Part shown: positions 46,635-58,961 of the stretch, in pieces
How positions within the stretch are numbered: position 1 is the first letter of the stretch
Layout: each line of letters opens with the position of its first letter
Source of the DNA: Chrysomallon squamiferum
Lineage: Eukaryota; Mollusca; Gastropoda; Neomphalida; Peltospiridae
Direction of reading: 5' to 3'
DNA length: 64,000 bases
NCBI GenBank assembly: GCA_012295275.1
Contig: CM022670.1
Span: 40,819,628 to 40,883,627, forward strand
Made by a program: the position numbers and the translations under genes
The notes under the pieces: generated by a model
What the model was told of the DNA's origin: nothing
Database searches by the model: none
The model's input: only the letters and a program-made list of their open reading frames with translations

Positions 46635-48034
46635 ATGCACATGTCAGGACACTTCACGGCCTCGTTGGCCCTGCTGCTGATTGCTGCAGTCACGTATCTT
46701 GTTGCGTTGGCAACGACGTCGTGGTCGGCTTCAGGCGAAGAGCTGACGTTTGGGATCTGGGAGTTCTGTTTCTGGAACATTGAAGATCAGGAGAAAAAAT
46801 GGAAATGTCTGACAAGCAAAGCAGGTTCGTTTAATTTATTAATTAATTAGTGGATGGATGGATTGATGGATGGAAGGAAGGAAGGATGGAAGGATGGATG
46901 GAAGGATGGATGGATGTTGATTGATAGATGGATGGATGTTTGGGTTAATGGATGATTAGCTGAAACAAAACGGATTTTTTTTTTTTTTTTTTTTTTTTTA
47001 TATATCCATTCATTCAGTAAATGAATAGGTCACTCATATTGACACATTAATTTGTCAGTTTCACCAACTATGTAGATGTGTTGTTAATCGAAATAAAAAT
47101 AAATCCCATTATGTGGCAGCAGGGAGTCCTCTCACTCGTCAAACAGCACCTTAGCAAAATCAAATCTCGTGAAATGCGTGTATTAAAATTATAGCCTTGT
47201 TTTGTTAAAGACCAGACGCAGTCGAATGCCACTTACAACGAAGTAGACCAGTAAACCATGTTAATACTACGCTGCATTCAGAGCAGGCCATGCAGACAAG
47301 TGCGACTACTTAACAGTCTACAAGAACATGGAAATTGACTGTAAAGAATTTTCGGTTACACTCTAAAACATATTCCTCTGATAATTATGACAGCAATTTA
47401 CATTCTATAGTGCAATTTCTTCTTCTCTATCACAATTAACTGTATCTGTTGCGAGTTATTCTACGCCGTTAGTAAAGGTTCAAATGTTAATTCGATTATA
47501 CAGGTGGAATTTGTCTAGAATCCGCGTTCTGATAAATTATGTTGCCCTAAGTGAATGTTCGGTTGGCATGACAGGGCCGGTTTGTGATTCTGGTAATGTC
47601 GTCTGCTGGACGTTTGCCATTTGTTTGCTTATGATAAAACAGAAGAAAAAAAGAAAAGAAAAAAAGGCATAATGACAACAACATGAAGAAAAAAAAAAGA
47701 GAGACAAGGAGAAAGAATAATAAAGCCACACACATCTGCAATAACAAAACCAGTGATAATTATAAACAAAACGTTTTCAGAAGATTTATCTATCTCTGTG
47801 TATATGTGTGTATGTACGTATGTATATTTTTATGTATGTATATGGATGTATGTGTGTATGTATATATGTGTATCTCTGTGTGTATGTGTGTGTGCATGCG
47901 TGCGTGCATGCGTGTGCATGCGTGTGTGTGTGTGTGTGTGTGTATTTCACCATCTATCTACCTGCCTGTTTCTCAGAATGTTATTTTACATTCATAAATA
48001 GACCTATATGCATTAATGGAATACCTGTCTTTAT

Positions 48035-48070
<36 letters not shown>

Positions 48071-48072
48071 TA

Positions 48073-48119
<47 letters not shown>

Positions 48120-48470
48120 TACTATTATTATTATTATTATTTTAAATGTTTTAACTTTTTTCTTCTAAACTAGTACAAATATTCAGAAATAATCGTAATG
48201 TTCTGATATAAATATCTCCTCTACTTTTTCTGCTCTAAATACCTCTAAACTGCTACAAATTACAAAACATCAAATTTGTTTTAAAAAAAAAAAAAAAAAA
48301 AACCCGATTAACACACAGACACGCATAAAGAAGAGAGAGAAAATAACATAAGTGTTTTAAAAATAAATAAATATATAATAAATAAATAAATAAATAAATA
48401 AATAAAAAAAGGGATAAAAAAAAAAAAAAATACAAAATGTAAAATAAAATACGAAAAGCAGAAAAAGATC

Positions 48471-48507
<37 letters not shown>

Positions 48508-49612
48508 AGAAGAAAAAGAAACTTTCACCGAACAGTTACTGAAAATAGCGTTTAATTAAAAACCGTCTCAACTCAGCAGTTGGTCTGATGTTTTATTTTG
48601 GAGATTTCAGACGATTCGTTTTATCACGAGATCCTGTCTGTGAGTTTACAAACGAGCTATTTAAAATCAAACGCTTTACGTGTTTGAGGACAAAACGTCT
48701 ACAGTGAAAATGTCAGCTGTTAAAATGTCAACGGACAAAATGTCAACGGTGAAAATATGAACTAGTGAAGCGCATACAGCGGTGAAAATATCATCTTTCA
48801 GACTGTAAACTTATCAAAATAATTAACAAAAATATATTGTAAGTGCCTTTCTTTGACCTTGTCTCTCATATATTTAGATAAAACGTACACACACACTCAC
48901 GCACACACACGCATACACAGACACAGACACACACAAACGTACATACATCTATATGTAGACAGAGATAGACAGAATATAGATCTGATTGTCTGTCTCTCTG
49001 GCTGGTTGTCTGTATAGATGTAAATCTGTTTATGATTTTAATTAATTTATTTATTTATTTGTATTAAATACACAAAGTCTTAATTTTTTCAAAACTTAAT
49101 GGATTATTCACAAATAATGGAAGAAAGAAAAAATAAAAAGTATTTACTACAAAAAAAAAAAAAAAAAAAAAAAAGTTTCTCCAGTTTTCTTTGAAACTAC
49201 CTTTATCGTCTTACTGAATTTATCCTCATCATAAATTAAGATCATGGGCATAGTTAAACAACCTGTCACATGCATTATATTTTTATGTAGGCGACGAATA
49301 CGCGATGTTTTACACGTGTTTTATCAGCGAGTGTTAAATAAATGATTACTTGTTTGTTTTAACTCGAGCCTTGCGTGTAAGTGACACGAGTGTAAAGCTG
49401 TCAAGGGTTTTAAGAAGATAAACATGTGTGGATGAAACACACATAGGGCCAATTAAAAATACATAAGTGCCAAAGCAGATGTTGTTGGCAAGCATCACCT
49501 TGGATTCTTTGGTCATCGATCGATACTTATTTTGGTTTTTTAATCTTTAAAATAAAAGGAAAAATAATTTTTTTTTAAATAATTAAAAAATTAATTTATG
49601 AAGAAAAAAAAA

Positions 49613-49643
<31 letters not shown>

Positions 49644-50729
49644 TTTATCTATTTATTTATTTATTTATATAATGTTTTGTTTATCGTTGTTGTAGTTGAT
49701 GTAGCGATGCTGGTGGCTCCAGATAATATCAATAAGACAGTTCTTCACTAATGTTATTTTTATTACGTATATTTGTTTTTCTTTTACTTCTTCACGTCGG
49801 CGGGCTGTTTTAGGCCGATGATGTTTCAATCACAAGTTTTCTTTTCTTATCCAAAATGGACGTCTGGGTGAAGGCGTTTGGGCGGGAAGGCAGCCAGCCA
49901 GGCAGACAGACAGACAGACAAACCCGCGCGCGCCTATAAGCAGACGGAATGTTATTGCAGCAAACAAACAGATGTATCTTTTCGATCAACCGCGATCAGT
50001 GCAATACAACAAAGCTAAAACAAAAAGAAAAAAAAAAATGGAGAAGAAAAAGTTATAAAAGAAAGAATAAAGTGATGCGTTGGGAGGTATACAGATGCGT
50101 GAAACCGTTAAGCAATTTGTATTTCATTTAACCTGCAATATTAATCATTGCTGATACGCGAATGAAACCAGTGGCAGGCATTACTAACGATTTCGGAAGA
50201 CTTGATGGGAGTCGTGTATGTTCGCTTTTCTCACCTATGAATCATGGAGATTTAACATCTGCAAAATTTTATTTTACGTTTTTAAAATTTTTTCATCGTG
50301 TTTGTTTGTTTCTCCCTTTTTTTTTTTTCTCACCAAATTTATTTAAAATACGCATTTTTGTATTGACGGATGGGAAAGCTCGTTAGAAAAAAAAAAAAAA
50401 AATGGTGCTGACAGAAAATTGAGTGAGATTTCATGAAGGCTCTCCCCACGTGTTCGCGGTGAGCGGTGATGTATGGGAAATTGTCTTAAAGGGCTCACCG
50501 CGCAACTTCAGGGTCCAGTCTTCAAGGTGTGCGCTACACGTGTACTTAATACATGAAGTAAACGACATTTAAAAATTACTGTTTTTTGGTAAATTCCAGT
50601 GCAGTGATCGTACATAAGATTTCACTGATTTTATTTTTGTTAGAATCATTTGGGAATATTTCAAAATCATTGTATGAGTTGTTCTCCATTTTGAATCTCC
50701 TCTTTAAGAAAAGAAGAAATAAAATTAAT

Positions 50730-50818
<89 letters not shown>

Positions 50819-53800
50819 CAGAAAGTAAGAAAGTATGTTGGTAAGTAAATATATAAATAAATGAGCTGCTTAATTAAAACACTCGCTGTAAATAGTTTTA
50901 CTTTGATCGATTAATGTATTTTGAAGAGTAATTTGTCAGTAATTTTTTCTTTAAGATGTCTCATTAAGTATACTTCATTTTTTTTATTTTTTTTTTTTTT
51001 TTTTTCGGTGGTTTCAGATCTGTTAATGTTTAATTAGCCTTTATGACGCCTGAGGTTGAGAAATATCACAGTTCGTGTACTAGGTTGCTGAGATAAAAGA
51101 ATATTTCGTTCTTCAGAAGACTCATGCCTTTACATTTAAAAATAAAGTTTCAATAATAATAATAATAATGATGATGATAATAATAATTGTTATTATTATG
51201 TACATGAATTTTTTTTTTGGACATTGAGGACTATTGTGTTAATATATTTGTTGTTTTATTTTATTTTTTTTTTTTCTCTGATAAACTGTTCGGTCTTGTT
51301 ATTTCAGACTTCACAATGGCTGCACAAGCATTTTCTATCCTGGCTGTCATGTGTTATGCTGTGGCTTTTCTCCTCTATCTCGCCTATATCATCTTCCCAA
51401 CGTTATCCAAATCCAGGCCTGTCACCATGGGCCTCTGCCTTCTTGGGTTCTGTGTCGGTAAGTGCAAGATCTTCAGTTTTGAGATTTAAATCACTCAAAG
51501 ATATCAAATGAAGAAGAAAAAAAAATTGTTTTAAAGTCTAGTTGGACTGAATATTTTAGTTATTTATTAGTTTGTTTGTCTGTTTCTTTCTTTCTATCTT
51601 TCTTTCTTTCTTTCATTTTTGTTTGTTTGCTTCCTTTTTTTATTATTTTTTTTATCTAGAGTTAAGTTAATAATGACACTAAGCACACAAGCATACGTGC
51701 ATACATACATAGATACATAGATATATAGATATATAGATACATTCATACATACATACATACATACATATATACATACGTACGTACGTACGTACGTACATAC
51801 ATACATACATACATATATATATTCATAAATGCATATACAGACTCATAGACATATATACACACATACATACGTTCGTACATGCTTTACGTCAAACACAAAC
51901 ATATCTACATGACGTTTCAATACTTCTATTAAGCTCTTCTTCTTTTCTTTTTTTTTCTTTATACTTTCTTTCACGGTTTATCTGTGAGGATTTACGGCAT
52001 GCCATTAATTAGCACAGGTAACTGCTGTGGCTAGAGATAACCTTTCAGACATGATACTGCGATGACAGGTTCGTCTGAGCCTGTCAGGTCTGCCGAAACC
52101 TCCTGTCAGGTCGACCAGTTCGCTTCCCAGAGAAAACAAACAGCGATCTCGAGATCAACGAGCGCTTCCTTCCACTGCTCACTCGATGCAGAACAAGACG
52201 TTTGCAAACCGCCTTTAACATTTCAGCATTACAGAGTGGATTCAATCTGTCACAACAGTTTGCGTGCGTATGGGCGTCTGTCATAATTAGCTTCCTGAAA
52301 CAAAAAGAAACAGCTCCGCTGTAAGCCCGCTGGCTTGTTTTCACTTAATGTTCCGCTACCTGTCAGACTGATGTAAGACTTTTGCTTCCGTTGCTGTTGT
52401 TATTGTTATCTTTACTGCTGCTACTACCACTACAACTACTGCTGGTGTTGCTGCTACAACAACAACTACCACAGCAATAATTACTATTATTACTTTTACT
52501 GCTGCTGTTACTGCTACTACTACTATTGCTGCTACTGATATTACCACTATTTTTACTACTGTTATTAGCACTATTACGATAGCTTCTGTTACTACTACAA
52601 CTACTGCCGCTGCTGCTATGTCAGTTAATGTTACAACTACTGCCACTACCACAAGTATTGCTACTGCTATTTTTATCATCACTACTAGAATGATCCTGAC
52701 AGGATGTTTGGAAAGCCTGGAATTCTAGGAAATATTTATTTAAGAAATCTACACTGACATGTTTTCAAACAACACGTTGAAAATGATTCCCGTCTTCTTC
52801 TGAACTTAACTAATTGTTTCCGGGATTACAGGGGATCGCTTATATACCGTTATTTCACATAATAACAACAACAACAACAACAGCAACAGCAACAACAACA
52901 AACACAAAAACAACAACAAAAGCAGAAAATAATAATAATAATATAATCATCATCATCAGTAATTGTTTATTTATTTATGCTTTTCGTTGACGGTCTTATA
53001 TTTTTCTTGTCCAAATTCGTTTACTTTTTTGCTTTATTGCTATTGTTATAAACAAAGAACAGCTAAAATTAAATAGCATGATGCAGATAATAACTAAACA
53101 AACAGACAAACAAATGAACACAAGATCTTTAAAATTGAGTTACGTAATTCATTTCCTTTTATTTTTTTTAATTTAATGTTTTCTTTCTCGCTTTTTTAAC
53201 ATCTTTTTTTTCTTTTTCTCACCCTTTCTCTTGACAGTTAACGAGTTTTACTAACGTAAACAAAGAAATAACTAAAGAAAGAAAAAGAAAAAAAACGAAA
53301 AAAAAAAAACGAAAAAAAAGTAAGAAATGAAAAACTGGAACAAAAACAAAACAAAATAAAAAGACCTACAGTTTTACAACGTCTGTGTTAATGAGATTGC
53401 AGTTAAAACGACGCCTAGAACTGGCTTTCACAATTTACAACTGTCAGCTTTAACACAACGAGATTTACAAGAAAAGGTTTAGTGAATCAAAACATCGTAA
53501 TACCTGTTACGCATTCGGTTTGCTCTAAATCAAAACTCGACATACTTCCTGCTACCAACTGAACTGCATTACCATTGTTTCTAACAAACAACCTAATCAA
53601 TTATAATTCCCTAACTTCACCAGTTCGGAGAATATTCTTGTTATGTATGTTCTGGTGCATTTCTAAATTTCTCTCGCCTTCCGTATTGCTGGAAAACACA
53701 AAAATAAAGTGATGTATGGCGTAAGTTAGTGTTTCGTGTAAATTAGTGTCATGTGAATACAGAGGCTCACGAATCTTGGGAGACAGAGGGGGCAACGTGC

Positions 53801-54088
53801 CCCCCAAAAAAAAAAAAAAAAAAAAATGTAGTGAAAACTGGGGTAAAACAAAAAGAAAGTGATACTTCTATTTTGAACAAATCAACCCATTTGTCTCATT
53901 TACTGCGAACAGAACAAAATTACTGAAATAAAAGGACTGTTTATAGTGTGTATTACATTATGGCATATTTAGCTGTCCATAATCAGATTCCATTAATATT
54001 TATTTATTTGCAGGGAGATTCAGTTAATTTTGATTACTGAATGTAAAATCAATAAACGATTACATGGTGAAATTATTGAATTAAAATG

Positions 54089-54119
<31 letters not shown>

Positions 54120-54583
54120 CTCAATATGTATCCATATCTGCTTTTTGGGGGGCAACAGCAGGATTAGGTACAGCTAGTAATGATGGTTATAGCAACTGTG
54201 GCAGTAGCAGTAGTAATCGTCGTAGTAGGTGTTAGTAACAGCAGCAGTGAGGGACTTGTTTCTTATTACTTGTTTTAGTAAGATAATTTTGAAGGTTTAT
54301 TGCTTTTGGTACGTTTTCTATTTAAGACAGTTAACACACACGTACATTTTTTTGTTTTTTTGTTTCAGTGTGTCTTCAGATCATGACAATGATCGTATAC
54401 GGGGTCAAGGTCAGTGACTACTTCCGTAAGGTGGAAATCCGATATTTCACGTATCAGTTGAAGGAGTCGCTGATGATCTCATGGTCGTTTGCTTTCGCTA
54501 TCGTGTCAACCCTGCTGGCAACTGCTTCCGGCGTCTGCACGTTTCTGGAGCTACGCAACATTACACTGGAGGATTTGGTCTGA
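46635..54583 (+). CDS. Claudin/PMP22-family four-transmembrane protein (3 exons)
   Basis: Coding exons are 46635-46824, 51308-51457 and 54369-54583, all GT-AG and each join in phase 1, giving 184 residues with TGA at 54581-54583. Four hydrophobic segments lie at about residues 8-28, 68-92, 103-125 and 150-172. The first extracellular loop carries the family signature: Trp30, then Gly40-Ile-Trp42, Cys45 and Cys58, as in the W...GLW..C..C motif of claudins, PMP22/EMP and clarin-like proteins. The tail after the fourth helix is short and ends LEDLV. A hydrophobic-type C-terminus (Leu-Val) could suit PDZ binding, but that is speculative. Members of this superfamily act at cell junctions or as membrane-organising or channel-accessory proteins. 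I cannot assign the subfamily. Introns are large (4.5 and 2.9 kb). The exon probably starts at 46509, leaving about 126 bases of leader before the ATG. Confidence 0.85.
46850..46940 (+). repeat. GGAT/GGAA tetranucleotide repeat
   Basis: Imperfect GATG and GAAG units immediately after the exon 1 donor of the claudin-like gene. Confidence 0.9.
48035..48143 (+). repeat. AAT/ATT inverted trinucleotide tract
   Basis: An (AAT)n run followed directly by an (ATT)n run, able to fold back on itself as a long hairpin. Confidence 0.9.
50737..50815 (+). repeat. (GA)n microsatellite
   Basis: About 78 bases of GA in intron 1 of the claudin-like gene. Confidence 0.95.
51458..54368 (+). other. Intron 2 of the claudin-like gene
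   Basis: It contains CTTT runs (51590-51615), ACAT/ACGT tetranucleotide repeats (51695-51820), a mixed-composition patch (52050-52350) with no recognisable product, a CTA/CTG-rich trinucleotide zone (52380-52680), poly(A) (53806-53826) and poly(T) (54091-54119). Confidence 0.55.
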
Positions 54584-54679
54584 CAGGCGAGATTCCGTCA
54601 GCTTTCTCTTTCACCTATCAACCTGCTGACCCAGTTAATTGTTTGTTTGTTTTTAATTTTTGAAGAGATCGTGTTCGCA

Positions 54680-54722
<43 letters not shown>

Positions 54723-54849
54723 TCAGTTTATTTATACGTCTTTCCTATTTATTTATATTTATTTATAACATTATTATTATTATTATTTTACTTACTTAAT
54801 TAATCAATTAATTTTTATTATTTATTTATTTTTTTATGATTATGTTTTA

Positions 54850-54881
<32 letters not shown>

Positions 54882-56519
54882 CATCAACATTTTTCAACAA
54901 GATACTATTCTATGGATGAAATTTTGAAAAACTCCTGTGTGCGGCCTTTAATAAAACTGTCGTTATGGAGACAAATATTTTCAAAATACGAACCTGATAC
55001 AAATCAGAAATATACTTTGTCTTAAAATTCAGTAACATTGCAGGACTAAGAGGACAAAGTGCTGCAAAACCATGAAAAACTTTTTTTTACAAGAACAAAC
55101 ACTGCCAGAATACGAGAAACATATTGCGAAACTGCGACAACTTATTGCTAGACTATTTTGTGATATACGAAATTAAATATATTTTGGAGATGAAGAATTT
55201 CGCTCTGAGTATTTAAAAATACAGAGTAATGTTGACATAGTATATGTATGTATCTATCTATACTGAATATGGATACTGTAGCGATATGATCATGTGCAAA
55301 AAAACATTAAAAAAAGAGATATCAATAAATTGCGCATTTTCGGAGGTTCAAATACTTTATGACTGAAAAGGATCCATTGGACGCAGAAACTTCGTACCTG
55401 TAATAGTTTGGATACATCATTCGTGAATGAATACTGCCTGTTATAAATATTAATGTTCAGATAGCTGGAAAATTAATCTTTGAATTATACAAATTTCAAA
55501 TCATTACGATTCTGCATGACTGAGACGCATACATTAGACAAAATCATGACGTAATAAAAATAAATCTGAAGTATTCTTAGATTCAGTGGTTAAGGTATAC
55601 GTTTAGGATTTATTTGTCATACATATTTTTATCAACGTTATCAATCGGGAACATAATACGACATAATATAACAAAAGCAGATCCGACGTTTTCAGATTCA
55701 TTTATTTTGGAACAAGATAATTAATTTAACTTTGGTATGTACATTTTAGCGTCAGCAAGATCTACCACCAACCGTGAAATGCTAAGCTAAAAAACACGTA
55801 TTAAACAATGTGATGTATCGCTATATGGATGAAAAATAGTAAAATGATGTCATAACAAAAACAGAACTGATGTCGTCTGAAACAGAAAGACAAAAGGAAC
55901 AACATTACTGCCTATTATCACACACAAGTGTTAGTTAAGTGGACTGATACACTGCAGAGTGGAAAAAACACGTGAAAAGTAAAATATATACAAGAAAAAT
56001 ACTTTCAGCATTTTTATCACACTGTGGACATGTACATTTTTATACTGTAGATGTATTCTAATTTTATGATTTATGCATGAATCGATCATACTGCTCTGAG
56101 TTTTGGAATGTATATTTTCCTAACTTTCGATACTTTTAAACAGATGTAGAGTGTATGAGTTACATTTACAAAACGTGTTGTAGTTAGTATGGCGTCTGTT
56201 TGTGAATTTGTTGGATTAAAATTCAGTTTTAAAAAGACATTTGTGAGTCCCTCTGTTGCGTGTACTTTAAAAATACTTCTTATAAACATGTTTCACTCAC
56301 GTATGCAAATGAGAAACAAACGTTTTTGTTATATTTATTTATTATTAATTAATTTATTTGTTTATTTATTTAATTTTTATTTCAGTTTTTTCTTTTGGGT
56401 GTTCATAAAAATGTTATTATCATTAAAAATACAGAAATTTGCAATTGTTATCGAAATGACTGTTACGTTATATCCCAAAACATTAGTCTAGTAATGTTTA
56501 TTAGGTGTGTTATATGTTT

Positions 56520-56567
<48 letters not shown>

Positions 56568-58708
56568 TTATTATTATTATTATTTTATGTGTTCATTAAT
56601 GTGAGTTCATTTTACTATGCTTAGTACTTGTTATGTATTAACAACCAATACATTTTTACATGCTTCTTCTTACTGACAGGATTATCCCAGGATAACTAAT
56701 AAACCTTGGAGCATTAGTTAGAATGGGTTAATATCACAATGGGTACAATCAGGAGTAATAATAAAAGTGTGTGTGTGTGTGTGTGTGTGTGAGTAATACT
56801 CCGTCAGAAGAACAAGTCAACAAGACATTCAGTAAAATTTTGTATTTACCATCTTACATTCACACTTACAGAACTTGTTTTGTTTTTGTTTATACTAGTT
56901 CAATATAATACAATATAATGACAACAAATGTCAATCCTTTTAAAACCAATTACTTTTTCACTAAAATTATTTCTTATCTTGCTCATTATACATATTTTAA
57001 ACATAATTTGAAAACATTACTGCAATTTTAATATGACACATAAATATATTATACTTCTTTTATACAGAGCTATTGTATCTTTAATGCCATTTCTAAATAC
57101 AATATGATACACAAAAGGTTGCTGCTGTACACCATTGTACTTTTAATAATTGTACCCAAACCTTAAACATTTAGAACACAAGCAGAAATTTAAATTGTAA
57201 AATATGTTAATAATGCTGGTCAAAATTGTAGGACATTAAAATTTGCAAAATGTCTGATGACAACTCTCTCCACTGATATTTTTTTTGAGGTAATTTCAAG
57301 ATTTTAAAATATTAAAAGTGGAATAATGATAACAGAGAAGAAGATGAAGAAGATGAAGAAGAGAAAGAAGAAGAAAAGAATGAGAATAGAAAAACCAACA
57401 GTTAAGGTTTTTAAGAACTTCAGAATGCATATAAAATTATAAAATAAAAATAACATATGAAACAAATAATAATAATAATAATAATAATAATTTTAAAATA
57501 TATATATTTATTATATATATATATATAAATAAATAAAAAGAAACTTCATGCCAACTTGACTGAGAAAAACTAACAAGCCACACTTTTCTCCATCAATCAA
57601 CAAAAATTTTAAAAAAATATTTCCTTTTTTAAATATATAATTATTATTACAGAGATATGAACAAGTAAATAACAAAGTAGTGCTATTCTCACAAACCAAA
57701 GTTACAGTTTTATTTAAACTTCAGGTTTTCCTAATCTTAATAACTTTGCCCATTTGAACTCAACAGCATTATATCTAGTCAATTTCTAATATATTGTAGC
57801 CTAATGACATCTTAAAATGATAATCTGTATCCAATTCCAACAACTTAATGGGAATAATGCAAATAAATTATACCTTTGGTTATCAGTTGCTGTAAATGTA
57901 GGATATGAATTATATTTTTAGTTGAATGCACGATTTATAGGTTTTTTTCATTTCTTGTCATTCAGTTTAATTGAATTGAGGAAGAGTAAAATGGTAGTAT
58001 TGTCAGTTAAACATTTTAAGAAGTCAGTATTTACAATATTCATATTTCTGCACTGTCACAAATCCTTAGCCAATAGTATATATATTTATATATATATATA
58101 TATATACTCATGGAATTGTCTACACAGTCCTATGGAGATCCACAGTTTTTTTTTTTTTCTCCTTAGGATTTTTTTTTTTATACTAATTAATGAAACAAAA
58201 TGTTAACATTAAAATTACTATACAAAATGCTGTTCAGACATTTGACTTTATTTTCTTCTTCTTTTTTTAAATGTTATCTTCTGAAGAGTATGGATTGTCG
58301 GTGTATCTATGTATACATAATTATACACATGTACATATGAACAATAATTACAAAATTAAACAATTTACCTTGATCCTACTTTGATCTGACAGTGTTTCAA
58401 AGAGAACAGGTAACACAACAAAACAAAACAAAATTATGCAGCATACAACAAACCAATTTATTTTTACATGATTCATATTAAATAGTATATTTAAACTAAG
58501 TAAGAAAATGGATATCAGTTTTCTCCTGATTCTTTTTTGATTTCTAGAAATATGTAATACATGTTATAAAATGACAACATATAAAATAAAATACTCAAAT
58601 CTTTTTTATATATAACTTTACATCAGAGTTACATACATTTTTGAAAAAAAACCCATAAAATTAGTGAATACCCACAAAGATTAATGATTAAAAAAATGCT
58701 TTACATAT

Positions 58709-58748
<40 letters not shown>

Positions 58749-58961
58749 ACAAAATTAAGATACAATTTATTTTTCCTGATTTCAAATTTTTCAGAAGACA
58801 TCAAAAATGAAAATCAACAGCAATGAAAACATGGTAACTTATTAATATGGTTAACAATGTTAATTATAAAATGTACACCCTTGAAAAAACCCGCAAAAGA
58901 GGAGAGAACTTGAAAAAAAAACCAAATCCAAAATGATGAGGTATCAGAAGAAACAAAATGG
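54584..58961. other. 3' flanks of the convergent claudin-like and R3HDM4-like genes
   Basis: The two genes converge here. A candidate poly(A) signal AATAAA for the claudin-like gene is at 54950-54955. Repeats include TTA (54683-54722), (AT)n (54852-54868), a TTTA run (56519-56575), (TG)n (56769-56791), (AT)n near 57497-57530, 58087-58106 and 58715-58743. The part from about 56850 to 58961 is low in simple repeats and probably belongs to the 3' UTR of the minus-strand R3HDM4-like gene. No coding frame is supported. Confidence 0.45.

Larger units (their letters stand above)
46825..51307 (+). other. Intron 1 of the claudin-like gene
   Basis: It contains a GGAT tetranucleotide minisatellite (46850-46940), poly(T) (46977-46999), a TGTA/TG run (47800-47943), an AAT/ATT palindromic tract (48035-48143), A-runs (48477-48505, 49149-49174), a TTTA run (49624-49665) and (GA)n (50737-50815). 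A patch of higher GC at about 49790-49960 and another at 50440-50540 have no recognisable function. Confidence 0.6.

Noticed and set aside
47800-47990. Possible CRISPR-like or structured tandem repeat
   Set aside because: It is a simple TG/ATGT microsatellite. There are no spacers and the context is eukaryotic.
56189-56491. 100-residue plus-strand open frame between the convergent genes
   Set aside because: AT-rich chance frame ending in a TTTA repeat. No motif.
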